Both the position numbers and the translations under genes were made by a program. Under the pieces are notes generated by a model. The model searched no databases. It was given only the letters and a program-made list of their open reading frames with translations, and had not been told where the DNA came from. Shown piece by piece: positions 21,658-31,854 of a stretch of DNA of 64,000 bases; the stretch's first letter is position 1; the number at the start of each line of letters is the position of its first letter. The stretch covers positions 682,001-746,000 of the forward strand of contig JANUWI010000020.1 in the NCBI GenBank assembly GCA_025504975.1, in the 5' to 3' direction. This DNA comes from Plenodomus lindquistii (taxonomy: Eukaryota > Ascomycota > Dothideomycetes > Pleosporales > Leptosphaeriaceae).

Positions 21658-22636
21658 CAGGTGTCAGAGCTGGTGTAGAATTCAGTCAGCTTGGTAAACG
21701 CCACAAAGAGCCGTAGATCGGTGACTAGACTGTGATAATAGCGAAGCCCCCTGACGCTGCCTGATGGAGGTCAGATTGGCTTTGCCAGTCCTTGAACGTT
21801 CGGATGACCTTTGGGCAAAAGACTAGGTGCTCGGGGGACTTGACACCCCTGCATGAGCACTTGAGACCTGCGTTTTCTTAATGAAACTTCCGGTGATACC
21901 AGTCAAAGTCGCCATGTCGCGTTCTAAGCGCAAGGAGGTGGGCCAGGGTTGAGCGCTTCAGACTCAGTTCCTCTGTTACCATTATTATGGGATATCGGAG
22001 ACCTCATTGATTATGCCACTTGGAGAGCTTTGCCTTCTTCGTGACTCACCACTCAGCTTAGGAAGCTTTAAGTATGCGCCGCGCTATTGTGCGAATGCCT
22101 GACACCTTGGGAAGAGCGGCTTCACCCCTCTGGGTACCTGGGTTATGCGCTTCAGCGTCGGCCAGGTTATATACTTCTTCGTTGCCGGTCATGCCAGTGT
22201 GCGCTAGAGACCACGGTACTCGTATGCCGTGGCAAATCATCACGTTCTGACAATTCAGGAACGCCCACTGAGAGGATGGGGGTGTGTTGCCGCGCAAATA
22301 CCATATAACAATATAACAAATGTGCTATCAATACACATCCATGTGGTGGATCGCCTGAGGCTAGCTATGCGGAGGGTTGCTTGCAATTCCCTCCATGCGC
22401 CGATAGCTTCGGCATGGAAAACATGAGAGTCAGGGTGCAGTGTACCGCTGCCCTGCGTGATCTTTTTCCCGTTCTGGTGAATCGCAAGATCTAAGGTAAC
22501 AATCCGGGTACCCTTGATAGTCTTCTCTGACCCGTCGGAGAAGATGGAAACACCCTGACTCGAGAGCTGAGCCCACCGGGTTTTGAATGCGCTGGACGCA
22601 GTCGTCTTGTCCAAACCTTCCGTCGAATTTGTCACA
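21658..22636 (-). mobile_element. Decayed second LINE fragment (RNase H part)
   Basis: This minus-strand stretch matches the C-terminal part of the LINE at 18416-20883 from KTTASSAFKTRWAQL down to the end of the ORF. Recognisable pieces are VSIFSDGSEK, ITQGSGTLHPDSHVF, HAEAIGAWRELQATL, AHTGMTGNE and PKVSGIRTIARRILKAS. It carries a small duplication-like insertion near 22308-22320 (ATATAACAATATAACAAATG) inside the RNase H region, stop codons and frameshifts, and lacks the reverse transcriptase and 3' UTR. Differences to the younger copy include many transitions, compatible with RIP, but I did not count them. Its left end abuts the NLR TPR relic and its right end abuts the phosphatase pseudogene. 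Confidence 0.75.
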
Positions 22637-22689
22637 CAAGATCAATCTTAGTGATCGACTGACCTAATATTAACAATGGAATAATACAC

Positions 22690-23973
22690 ATCTCCTGTGC
22701 TTCAAGTGATCGCCGATCATAGTTATAGGCTTTGTAGAGATCCGGCAGAATGTCCGTGCTGTGATCCCAGGGCACATATAGATACTCTTGTGTGGTGTTC
22801 GTCTTGCGATCTAGAATGACCTTTCCTGGCGGTGTCATCTTCACGGCCAGGGCCGTTTTCGATGTGGGGTGCCTTTCGAGTAACAGATGTAGGCTTCGAT
22901 CGACGGGCAAGTGTTGCGAAATCAACGTTCTCTGCTTACGGTCCATTGGCAAGTCGTGCAACAATATCTATCTCTGTTTCTGGAGACGACGAGAGTAAGG
23001 GATCCTTGACTTCACTAGCGACATCGTTATTACATGGAATGTGGGAGCTCATTCAGCAGTTGGTTCAAAGTAGAGATGGGCCCCAGCGTCGTATATGCGA
23101 ATGGGTCCGTTCCAATAAGTTGCCGGCTTCCCGTCTCGCGACTGTGGAATGTCGTTCCTCATCCTCTTCTTCAGCCATTTCAAAAGGCGTCTCGGATAGA
23201 TCAGACGGCTTCGTAGCGATTGGGCGGAATGGAGGCAGTCGCATACCCCCCTTCGGGCCAGTGAGAGTTGCACTGGAATACGTTGGTAGGGATGGCGAAG
23301 ATTACAAGTGACGCAGTGCGGGACAGATGAAGCACGGTGTAAAGGGAACGATGGGCCTCACAGGTTTGCTCCCGTCTTTACCAGTGGAGAGATAGTCAAG
23401 CTTAGATTTGACGGGCACCTCTCCGGTGTCGTTGGTGGCTTGATGGAGAGGGTCGAAAGCGGCACAGAGCTCGTCTTGTCTTTTGGAGCTGCTGCAACGG
23501 AAGCTGACGTATTTCCATATAAGTCACCCAGCAAGGATGCTGTGCTGATACCCAAATTCTTTACTTTAGGTACCGTGGCCTTTTGGTAGGGATGGTTGGT
23601 CTGGCTAACTCGAAGAATGTGCCGGGCGACGAGTCGCCAGAGAGTGGCTCTGTTCTCTGGGATCGACACTTGGTGACGAAGCAGGAGGGCGTAATGTTCT
23701 TGACCAGAGGCGACTCCGGCATGACACCTGGGTAGAGTGAGTGACAGACGAGTCCGTGGTCGAGATGGAGGTTGTCGGTGAGTTGTCTTAGGAGGCTGTT
23801 GAATTGCTGTCCCGGCTATCGTTGTTGAGGTGAAAAGAAGGAGTGATCACGTCAATGTTTGGGGTCCCACTCGTATGCTGCTGTGCGATACTGCCATGTA
23901 CGAATTCAGGGCCCTGGAGTATAGACTGACGGTGGTCTTCTCCGAAGACTAAGCCGAACGAGGGCATTAACAT
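22690..23973 (-). pseudogene. Dual-specificity phosphatase pseudogene (MSG5-like), truncated
   Basis: Fungal MAP-kinase phosphatases of this type dephosphorylate Tyr and Thr in MAPK activation loops. On the minus strand, pieces appear in order but in different frames. They are: MLMPSFGLVFGEDHRQSIL from 23973; a Ser/Thr/Pro-rich part (DNSPTTSISTTDSSV; ESPLVKNITPSCF) to 23640; a second low-complexity part to 23358; GKPATYWNGPIRIYDAGAHL then YFEPTAE (about 23110-23050); NNDVASEVKDPLLSSSPETE (23030-22970); and KMTPPGKVILDRKTNTTQEY then LYVPWDHSTDILPDLYKAYN (22850-22720). The GP..IYD.G.HLYxEPTAxE and YLYVPWDH(N/S)(T/S)DI patterns are characteristic of these phosphatases. The catalytic HCxxGxxR loop should follow about 30 residues later but is missing: the sequence ends near the border of the LINE fragment at 22636. 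Frameshifts and stops confirm a dead gene. Confidence 0.65.
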
Positions 23974-25067
23974 GTCTGAGCGTGCGCTTGTTGAGCCATG
24001 CTAAGTGGTCAAGGCCGCGTGTGTAACCAATTCAGGGCAGCAACAGTCGCAGTGACCAGCCCAGCGACAACTGTGCAGCTGATAGTGAGTTAGTTGAGTA
24101 GACAAAGACTAGATGGAGTGCTTTAGAAAGGAGAGATAGATTAGTTGTAAAGAAAGCTCTTCTCAACGCTGAAATGTCAGCGTCATGCAGCAATAGTGTA
24201 CCTAGTGGGTTGGGCAGGAACGATAGCACCGTCAATTTCAACTCATGTGCTATGCATTTGGGGAGGCGGGGTACGTTGTGTGTAAGTGGACACCAGAAAC
24301 CTCGAGAAAGACGCTGGACGCACCTCATGTGCCAACGGTCGATGCAGCAAAAGGCAGCACAGTTGGTTGATTGCGGCGAGAATACGAGATCCTCCATTGA
24401 GCACCTGAGGGAGCGATCAGGCCGGCGATGCGCCTGGACCTGGAGTGTGATGCGGAAACAAGATGATAGAGGGTCAAATGGACGCGACACAGTAAGTCAT
24501 TGATACTCTTCCTGTTGCTGGCGAAGAGGCAGGAGGGAGGTGGCAGTCTGGACTTTTTAGGGAAGGCACGAGCTGGAAGTGTGGTCGAAGGTGACGGACA
24601 CACTCCAGGGCACACGGCACTCGTATTCGGAGCACATGTCGGTGCAGATACCATACAGTTTGACCGAGTCGCTGAGGCGCATCTAGCCCTCTGAGTTCAT
24701 GAGGCCATCGCCTATGGACCCAGCAACACAATATGCGCGCTCTGTGTTGCGCTATCGCAAGGCGCAAGTCATGACCCTTTCACGCGTATCGCGCTCTACT
24801 AAACACCAAAGACAGTTAGTCAACACAACATCCAAACCTAGGTGCAAAGGGAAGCTATGCTAGTCTTGTTGTGTGACATACCGAGATATTTTATTATTAC
24901 TGTGGGACACAACTGTGTCTTTTATCTCTTTATCCTCCCCTACGCATCTCTAGGTCCTTGAGCTCTACCTGGCTCCTTCCCACAATATAATTTTGTACAT
25001 ACTCGGCTAAGCTGAACATATCCGAAACCTTACCCATATTACTTCCACCACTACTCAACTGAAGGTT
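23974..25067. other. No supported gene
   Basis: Overlapping ORFs of up to 152 codons occur on the minus strand (24032-24490) and 109 on the plus strand, without domains. The first bases next to 23973 may include the promoter of the dead phosphatase gene. Confidence 0.35.
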
Positions 25068-25166
25068 ATCGTATCTTTTGACACCCAACGGCGCTGTGGA
25101 CGCTGCGGTGAGGGTGGGCACAACGCGCGCACATGCAAGCAAGAAGTAGAAAGTATTTCTGAATAG
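25068..25166 (+). pseudogene. Carboxyl end of a pogo-type transposase
   Basis: The plus strand encodes QRRCGRCGEGGHNARTCKQE followed by VESISE and TAG at 25164-25166. C-x2-C-x4-H-x4-C is the zinc knuckle found at the carboxyl end of many fungal pogo/Fot1-like transposases. Nothing upstream matches the rest of the transposase, so this is only the tail. The terminal repeat at 25232-25280, about 65 bases downstream, belongs to the same relic. Confidence 0.65.
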
Positions 25167-25231
25167 ATTAGCTTACTACAATTTCTATGTACTGTTGTTG
25201 CTTGTCGTGCAGTACTGTTGCAAGAGTATGT

Positions 25232-25280
25232 TTTGGTGTGGTCTTGGCAGAGCCCGGTCACTCGCCCGTGGAGTACGTTA
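25232..25280 (+). repeat. Pogo terminal repeat, copy 1
   Basis: Starts TTTGGTGTGGTCTTGGCAGA and ends CCCGTGGAGTACGTTA. It matches 33476-33524 over its whole length except one C/T difference, and the final TA fits the TA target preference of Tc1/mariner/pogo elements. The partner repeat of this copy was not found. Confidence 0.75.
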
Positions 25281-26668
25281 ACTGTAGATGGGGATATTTT
25301 AGAATGAACAAACCAAATATCTTTTTGACCTGTCCGCTTATCGTGTGCCTTACTTATCTGTGGTGATGGATGACAGGCAACAAGACAGGTAAGAACCGCT
25401 GCCCAAGGCATGCTACACCGCCAATTAGCAGGTTCCGCCGGACAAGAAAGCTGATCAAGTCGGCATGGAGGTCGAGGACTGGGGGTGGAGTGAATTCGTC
25501 GATTATTGCTCCCGATTCGGAAGAAACATTATAAGTACAGGAATTAGGATTCGATCTCGACAGTAAACACCATATCTTGCATCCGAGAAGGCGTATACTG
25601 ACCTGCCTGAGCGCTGGAAACATCTTGCATCTAAGGCATGGGCGCTCTGGGCCATACAAACCTGGAGATGTCGTGGCAACGCCCACCAAAAGCAAACCGA
25701 AACCAGACGACGCGTAGCAGATTGTGCGTTAGCCTTCAAAGACAGCATATCGACCCCGTCTACACCGCCCCACACCAGCCTTGGTGACGAACCACAGATA
25801 CCCTTGAGATTTCATCTTCGCCAGCCGAGCAAGAACGGCCCAATTCTTGCTGTATTGGGTTCATCCAAACATACCGACTAAGGAAATCGTTTAGTAGACC
25901 AGACTCGCTGCGGCCGTTCGCCGGTTTGTCGACAGACACTTGCTGGCTGGCCGCGCTGCCCAACAATTCCTGCTCCCTCGCCCCCACGAGGAGGTGACGA
26001 TCTTCGCGCGAGATACCCTCAGCACGGCGCTGCGAGAAGTGCACGGCCACGATAAGGTCCTCGTAATGTGACTATGCAACCGCCATTGGCGCGATCGCAC
26101 TTAGATCTGGCGACGGCGCTGGAGCAGAGCGATGTGGCGATGGAGGCTCTGGTGGCGATGGAGGTGACAGATTCGGAAGAGACGATGGAGGCGCAGCCCT
26201 CTATCCAGGACATACAGCAACGCTTCTCCTTGCTTTTAGCTTGCGCTGCTGCGTGTCAGGCTTCGTGCCTAAGTACCCCATTGTTCTAGATCAACGATTA
26301 TTGATCGCTCTTGTTCCGTTTGGCCGCAGTGTGCTGAATTGGTAGAATTGGGAGTTCTACAAGTTGTGCGTAGAAATTGACATGCTTGATCGTTACACTC
26401 GAGGCCGTTGTGATCGTGGGTGTGCGACTCCATCGCACACCGTCTTTGCATGATGATCACTTTTAGGCCTACGGACGTGTGACGTGGCGTTTGAAACAAG
26501 CCGAGATGTATGTAGACGGAAACGAGATGACAGAGAAGGATCTTTGGAGAGCGTGCTAAAATGCAGCAAAGCCTTGGATAGCAACAGAAGCTATGAATAC
26601 TGTGTTACAGGCACCTAGCAAATCCACATGAACACCCACGTATTACCGTAATAACTCTTTGAAGCCTG
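25281..26668. other. No supported gene
   Basis: Short ORFs only. At 26120-26200 there is a degenerate repeat built from GCGATGGAGG. Nothing else stands out. Confidence 0.35.
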
Positions 26669-26746
26669 GTAGAGCTAGCAGGGATTTGAGCCTGTGTCGA
26701 CAAATACGTCTTAGCCGTTTCGACAGAAACCCCTGTTAGCTCTACC
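26669..26746. repeat. 78-bp near-perfect hairpin
   Basis: GGTAGAGCTAGCAGGG at 26669-26684 pairs with CCCTGTTAGCTCTACC at 26731-26746 with one mismatch, and inner segments (TGTCGAC / TCGACAG) pair further. The minus strand contains GGCTCAAATCC, close to a tRNA B box, and the outer stem resembles an acceptor stem. The spacing is wrong for a functional tRNA. It may be a tRNA-derived or foldback MITE relic. Confidence 0.55.
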
Positions 26747-26762
26747 CGGGTTACACTGTGTC

Positions 26763-26974
26763 GTTCTTCGCTTTTCAGCGCGCCAATCACAGCCTTGTGG
26801 CGTCAGGGAATCTTGACCTGGAGGACAGTACCAGTAAGGCTGATAAGTGGGCGTATCTTACGTGGTAATGATCAACGGGGCCCACAAAATCCACAAAACA
26901 AGGTAAGTAAGCCAGTCCGAAGCTGCTCTCAGTACCAGTACAGCGTATAATTGGCGCGCTGAAAAGCGAAGAAC
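26763..26974. repeat. Perfect 25-bp inverted repeat, MITE-like
   Basis: GTTCTTCGCTTTTCAGCGCG plus CCAAT at 26763-26787 is perfectly inverted at 26950-26974. With one mismatch it extends outward to TGT(C/T)GTTC. The 162-bp interior has no coding potential. Total size of about 212-220 bp and long terminal inverted repeats fit a non-autonomous MITE; no clear target-site duplication is visible. Confidence 0.7.
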
Positions 26975-28886
26975 AACATGGCTTCGTAATACGGCACTAC
27001 ATGTCGCAGACGCCATTCAGAAGCGCCGTCCTTTAACTCGCTTGAAGGTCGCGAGCCGATGCAAGTCAAACGTCGGTGCGAGGCTGACAGTTCTAACGCA
27101 GTTCAACGTCCTTCCTGCGCTTCCCTCGAAGCCGCTGTAAGCTATTTCTGGGATTCATGCAAGCAGCATACTCATGGGCCCAGGTAGTGCGTTTCTTATG
27201 TGGCTTGCTACCTGCCTAAGCGGCTTAAGTCACCACCTAGCCGCATGAGTACAAATACGAACGGTATTCAGCGATAGCAGATGTACGTGCTGTGGCAACG
27301 TTGTCGTGTCGGCGCGCTAAATCCATGTACCGGTACCGACCCGTACACTTAGAATGAGTACATGCACAGTGCAAGTGCCTCATCTCATGGGTTCCTCGGA
27401 CTATCGTTCGCTTTGGCTAGGTGTTGATGCTGAAGGGATTCCTGGTGACGGTCTTCACCGCAATTGAGGTAGAGAGCTCGCGAGCCGTTGGCCGATTACC
27501 GGTAGACAAGGATTGTTGCGCCGTGTTCTTTGGATTGACGTCAGATTTCTGTAGAGCGCTCCTAGACACGTATACAAAACTTAGCAAGAGCAGGATTGCT
27601 CGATGGCATCACAATTCGTCATGAAATCCTTCCGTGTCCCATTGGGTGTCGCACGCATCGGTTGACTGCATCGCAAAGACGCACTGATGAGACCACGAGT
27701 ACAGACGGATGCCGATCTGACGCAGGCCCACCCAGGTACCTTAGCGATTAGCGACTAGCCGGATCGAGACTGACACCCCACTACAGATTTTGAATAGGTC
27801 TATCGAGTGGCATCTATCAAGCCGCGTATCTGGGATGTATCGAAATCGACATCACCTTCGAGATTCCTTCTGAGATGCACGCACAGGTGATGCCTCGCAA
27901 TATGAGAGGAATAGGGGAAGGATGCCTAGCGCGGCGAGTTGACGTGCCATATACTCTGATAGCGGAGGGTTCGCGACCGTCTCAGGTCGCGTCCATTGGC
28001 TCCGCCCTTGAGGAGGTTCTGGGTACTGAGCGTGCTATGGCAAACAAGGAGAAACCTGTGAGGAGAATCGAGACGGTTCTACAGCTAGACTTGGGCATGT
28101 GCCGTAGACCAACGCGACAAGGCAAGCAAAAGCCTGTTGAACCGTGTGGACGTAGGATGCGTATCCAAGCCATCAACCGGCCCGAGGCAGTTCTGGGCAT
28201 TTCAGACACAGTGTGTCGGGAAGGCTTTGCGTGCAGGGTACTGAATACTGACCGTCGCTTCGATTATCATACGTGGGCTTGTCATTTTCTCGACGTTTTG
28301 CGAGCTATCCACACGCATGGCGAACCCCAGAGAGGGCCGCAGCGAGGCGCTCGGGGAAGAGGGATGAACAGAGCGACGTGACCACCAGCTTTAATCCCTG
28401 CACGTCGTACCGGCTCAAGCCCCTGTTTGGCGCTCAACGGTTGTCAAAAGCACCATGAGCTGACCTGTTGTAACTTGTACCCCATAGAACTTGCGCTCTG
28501 TTTGACATGATGAGAGTTGGGGTCCCTGGTCCGTCCCGATGGGCGTACAGTACGAGGCAAGGGCCGTTGCAGTACACTGTGGTCGATGCTGCAGACTACT
28601 GAGTCTAAAAGCAGCCTGGCTGTGAATTACTATCGCACGGTGAATGCGTGATTTAAAAGTTCCCAAACCCACTCAATAGAGTCTGTCCTATCGAACCTGT
28701 CCCTGCTGAGATCTTGTCGTTCCCTCTCACCCTGAATTGAGGCTCTACCGAGGTTTGCAACACCAAGACATTCGCTTCTGACCGTCAATGCCTTCTACGT
28801 CTTCGTAACACAGATCCATCTTGGGGTCATTGGCTGCTGCTTGCTTGGTGCTTCGACAGACTTCATCAATACAGTCTTGACTACCT
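26975..28886. other. Region with unsupported ORFs
   Basis: The longest ORF (plus, 27875-28381, 168 codons) is Arg/Gly-rich with no motif. A CT-rich passage near 28700-28880 precedes the ATG at 28887 and may be part of the promoter of the DUF2841 gene. Confidence 0.35.
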
Positions 28887-29867
28887 ATGGTACATTGTCC
28901 TCTCAACTACCAGGGCAACCATATCGTCATTCGATCAACGACTTTGCGCCAAACGATTGTGCCCTACTCTGAAATTGATTTGCTCAACGCCTCCAACACT
29001 GGCTCTCGATTGCTTTACGCAATCTCCAAGACACGGGTGCAGTTTTGCCTTACCAGGTACGTCTCAGCAGCAGTGGTCCCTAAGCGAAGTGTGCGCAGCC
29101 AGAGCAGGTAGGCGAATCCCATCACAATGCAGCAATGCAACGTGCTGGGAGCAACGGCCACTCAGCTGGGAAATATGGTGTGTGTGAACACACTGACGGT
29201 TGCAAAGACTGCGCAACAACAAAACAGCCCTGTTGATCAGCTAGACGGTTCGCATGAGTTGGTACCCAGCAACAACCCCTCACCCTTGGCTTCGCGAGTC
29301 GCGGGACCTGTACCAGCTACCGAATACACCAGCGCAGGCAAAAGAGCACCAGCCCATGATGTCCGGGCACAGCACTGCAAACACAACGGACAAGATTGGC
29401 AAGGATGGATGGGCAGTTGGTACATCTCGCGATGTCTGTGAAGATTCGCCTGTGAGTGTGTCCTGTCCTTGCAAATGTCGTCAGACTAGGCTTCGCCCCA
29501 ACAGCTACCAGTAGCGGCCGCACTCTCCCTCCCAGTGGAACGGGCCTGCCGCCTGTCAGCCCGTCTTTGGCGGCAATAACTATGAGCTGACTCAGCCAGG
29601 ACAAGACATCATCAACAAGCAATCTACAGCCGCCTGTGAAGGTAGACGACGACGACGACGACAATGAAGTTGCTCTGCTCGTGCCCTTTGAACAGTACAT
29701 GTGGAAGGTGACAGCCCCTTGCGGCCGCCAGGTCCTCACGTACCAACCGATCCCGGGCTTCGAACATCTGTTGCACGGCTATGTGCTCTCACAGGGAGAA
29801 CCAGGCTGCCACGGGCCAGTAGTCGCCGAACAGCCGTCCCAAACTGCCACCCCTACCCCTGAAACAG
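28887..29867 (+). other. Probable 5' exons of the DUF2841 gene, unresolved
   Basis: From ATG 28887 a 57-codon frame reads MVHCPLNYQGNHIVIRSTTL then PYSEIDLLNASNTGSRLLY and reaches a good donor, AG|GTACGT at 29057. Later open pieces are 29127-29441, 29254-29514 and 29636-29867 (the last with a GAC microsatellite coding for six Asp, then VALLVPFEQYMWKV). The final piece ends at a canonical GTATGT donor (29868) whose matching acceptor at 29938-29939 is good, but the phases of the two frames disagree by one. Either another exon frame is used or there is a frameshift. I therefore do not offer a complete model. Confidence 0.4.
29644..29663 (+). repeat. GAC trinucleotide microsatellite
   Basis: About six GAC units in a row, encoding an Asp run if the surrounding frame is translated. 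Confidence 0.8.
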
Positions 29868-29939
29868 GTATGTGACCTCGCAGTGATGTGCCATAGCTCG
29901 CTAATCGAGCTAGTCACATGTGTGCAATCGTCGCGTCAG

Positions 29940-31463
29940 GCCCGCGCCCTGCCAAAGCAAAAGAGTTTGAAGCGAAGTCGATCTGTCGCCTGTGGACCGG
30001 CAAACCATCAGGCGCACATTCAGCATGACGACGAGGATATTTGCGACGATGATACTGACATTGCAGCCTCTGACGAAACCGCAAACACTTTCTATGTGGG
30101 CGACATTGACCGTTTAAGCAAGTTCTATCGTCGCAGGCTGGAAGAGCTGACCATGAAGCCTTTGCGTCCCATTGTGACGGCCTGGATCAAGCAGCTAGAA
30201 CCACGTCGACTGGGTAGCTACGGTCCCTATCATAAGAAGATGCCGTCTCAGCGGCCCCCTCAATGCACCCCGGAGTGGTGGCCTCACGACGTCCGATACG
30301 AGGAGCCTTCCCATCTGGACAAGACGGGTACGTCATAATACATTTGACCACAATCCATCATTGGAATTAATATCATGACAGGCCTCTTGAAAGTAGCGGT
30401 AATCATGATGCTACAACATCGTATCATTGACGAGCCCAAGCGCCAAGGTTCCTGGGTCCAGAAGCTGCAGCAGGCGGCGCAGTACGCTATCGAGACAACG
30501 CCACCGGAGCAATTCTCCTCATCCAAAGGATCAAGATTCGGCGAACGCATGCATGAACGAGCGCTAAAAGAGATTCTACCGAGTTTGTTCAGCGTTGCAC
30601 AGCTTCATGAGGACCATCTCGCCCAGTACAATCTGTACGAAGGAACAGGAAATGTGGATACACGCCAGGGTACAATGTGCACATGGCAACCTATGTCCCG
30701 GCCGCCTCGACTATCGACTAGCAGCCGAAAGCGTGCCAAGGTGCATTCGCGAGCAACACGACTGAAAGACGTATCCGAGGAGACCGTTTCAGGAGCTGAG
30801 ACTGAAGTGGATGATGCAGTCAGCAACACATTCTTGCGTCGTCAGCGCGCCCGCTCTCATAGACCGCAGCGCACGCCGACAGTCATGCACCATGTGCAAT
30901 CGTCGGTAGATGCACTCTCCAGTGCCACCGGTACGGGTGGTCCGGCACCTCCTAGGCGAGATTCGACTGTGCTAGCTACACCAACTTCCTCCTTCGACCG
31001 CACAATAACGGGCCTTGGTCTTGAGGAAAATGCAGACTGTGATGTCAAACATATGGGCCCCGCACATTTTAGCAATTCGAATATGATGTGTAACATGTTT
31101 GCACTCGGTCAGTCTATGCCGTATGCTGTGTCTCAGACAGCCTTTGGCGCCCATGACTTTCATAGACAGGAGAATGTCCCGCCTTGCAATACTCCTGCAA
31201 ACTCGCCATTCATGCCCGGGCCCGGTTACAACACCTCATTCACGACGTTTAATATGCCGTTTGGCCACCAAATACAAAACATTCCTTCTCCTGCGTCCTT
31301 GACTAGAACCCACCATCACGGGTTTCCCTACGAATACGATGGAGCGTTCTCCGCCGTGTCTGATGATCAGCATGGTGGCAAATCCTCCAACGGACTAAAA
31401 ACTTACCCTCGAGACAACAGCGATATCTCGCCTAATGTTGTAGAAATGGGTGCTCAGGAATAA
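29940..31463 (+). CDS. DUF2841 (YDR124W-like helical bundle) protein, 3' exons
   Basis: Two exons, 29940-30327 and 30382-31463, join across a 54-nt intron (GTACGT donor, GACAG acceptor) in matching phase to give DKTGLLKVAVIMML. The conserved part is YVGDIDRLSKFYRRRLEELT, then KPLRPIVTAWIKQLEPRRL, YGPYHKKMPS, PEWWPHDVRYEEPSHLDK and VAVIMMLQHRI. This matches Pfam DUF2841, now described as the AFUB_079030/YDR124W-like helical bundle, a fungal family whose members include a gene of the subtelomeric hrmA-associated cluster of Aspergillus fumigatus. A helical stretch follows (FGERMHERALKEILPSLFSV AQLHEDHL), then about 250 residues of Ser/Thr/Pro/Asn-rich, probably disordered sequence with a basic patch (SSRKRAKVHS) that could be nuclear targeting. 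Molecular function is unknown. The stop is TAA at 31461-31463. Amino-terminal exons are unresolved (see 28887). Confidence 0.75.
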
Positions 31464-31854
31464 TCGGGAGATAGATCATTGTATTGCTAGCTAGGAAGAG
31501 ATTGTACTATATATACCCTTGCTACGTGGGATCACGTGGGCAGAAGCAGGGGAGCTCTACGGGAGATTCCGAGATCAAGTGGACACAGCGTTGGCTGAGC
31601 ACCGTGTACGTGCAACACCTAATCATTGATTATCTTGTTCCTTAGCGCTGTCGTCTCATTGCGTATATGTTTCTGTTTCTCTAGCATTGAGCTGGCATTA
31701 TATGACGACTTACGATTACGACATTTCGTTATTCAGGGTTGGCGTTGCGTTGCTTTTTTTACAGTCAATGGTATCACTCTACCGTTGCAGCATGTGATGC
31801 AGTGCCGACGCTGATTTCCGTTTGCCTCGGCATTCCTGATGGGACTCGGTCCAG
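31464..31854. other. Spacer between DUF2841 gene and pogo element
   Basis: Contains the presumed 3' UTR of the upstream gene. I looked for the left terminal repeat of the pogo element here and did not find a match to the right one, so this end of the element seems lost or unrecognisably diverged. Confidence 0.4.

Larger units (their letters stand above)
18235..21658 (+). pseudogene. NB-ARC/TPR-type NLR relic split by a LINE
   Basis: Two halves belong together. The left (18235-18415) gives DGLSMHPLAHAWAKDRLEKR and ends SWNQSEMW; the right (from 20891) continues in register as WQMFEKQSQPDLKLHSLSFL and ends at TAA 21041-21043. After a 24-bp direct-repeat patch, TPR units appear at 21319-21655: GKAVKLLEYVAKVRKTTL and QTEEAVELLEHVVNVQETTL, the 42-residue kinesin-light-chain-like repeat common at the carboxyl end of fungal NB-ARC/TPR NLRs. 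MHPLxHxWAKDR is the hallmark found just before those repeats. The NTPase domain itself is missing (the NACHT fragment upstream is of a different sort). Besides the LINE insertion there are stops between the blocks, so no functional receptor remains. Confidence 0.7.

Noticed and set aside
24032..24490. 152-codon minus-strand ORF with scattered Cys and His
   Set aside because: The spacing of Cys and His does not fit a known zinc finger, and nothing else supports coding.
26669..26746. Functional tRNA gene on the minus strand
   Set aside because: The outer stem and a GGCTCAAATCC box are suggestive, but three extra bases lie between T-arm and acceptor, the T loop is one base too long, and no anticodon arm forms. 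Treated as a hairpin relic.
27875..28381. 168-codon Arg-rich plus-strand ORF
   Set aside because: High-GC sequence with an antisense ORF; no motif. May be chance.
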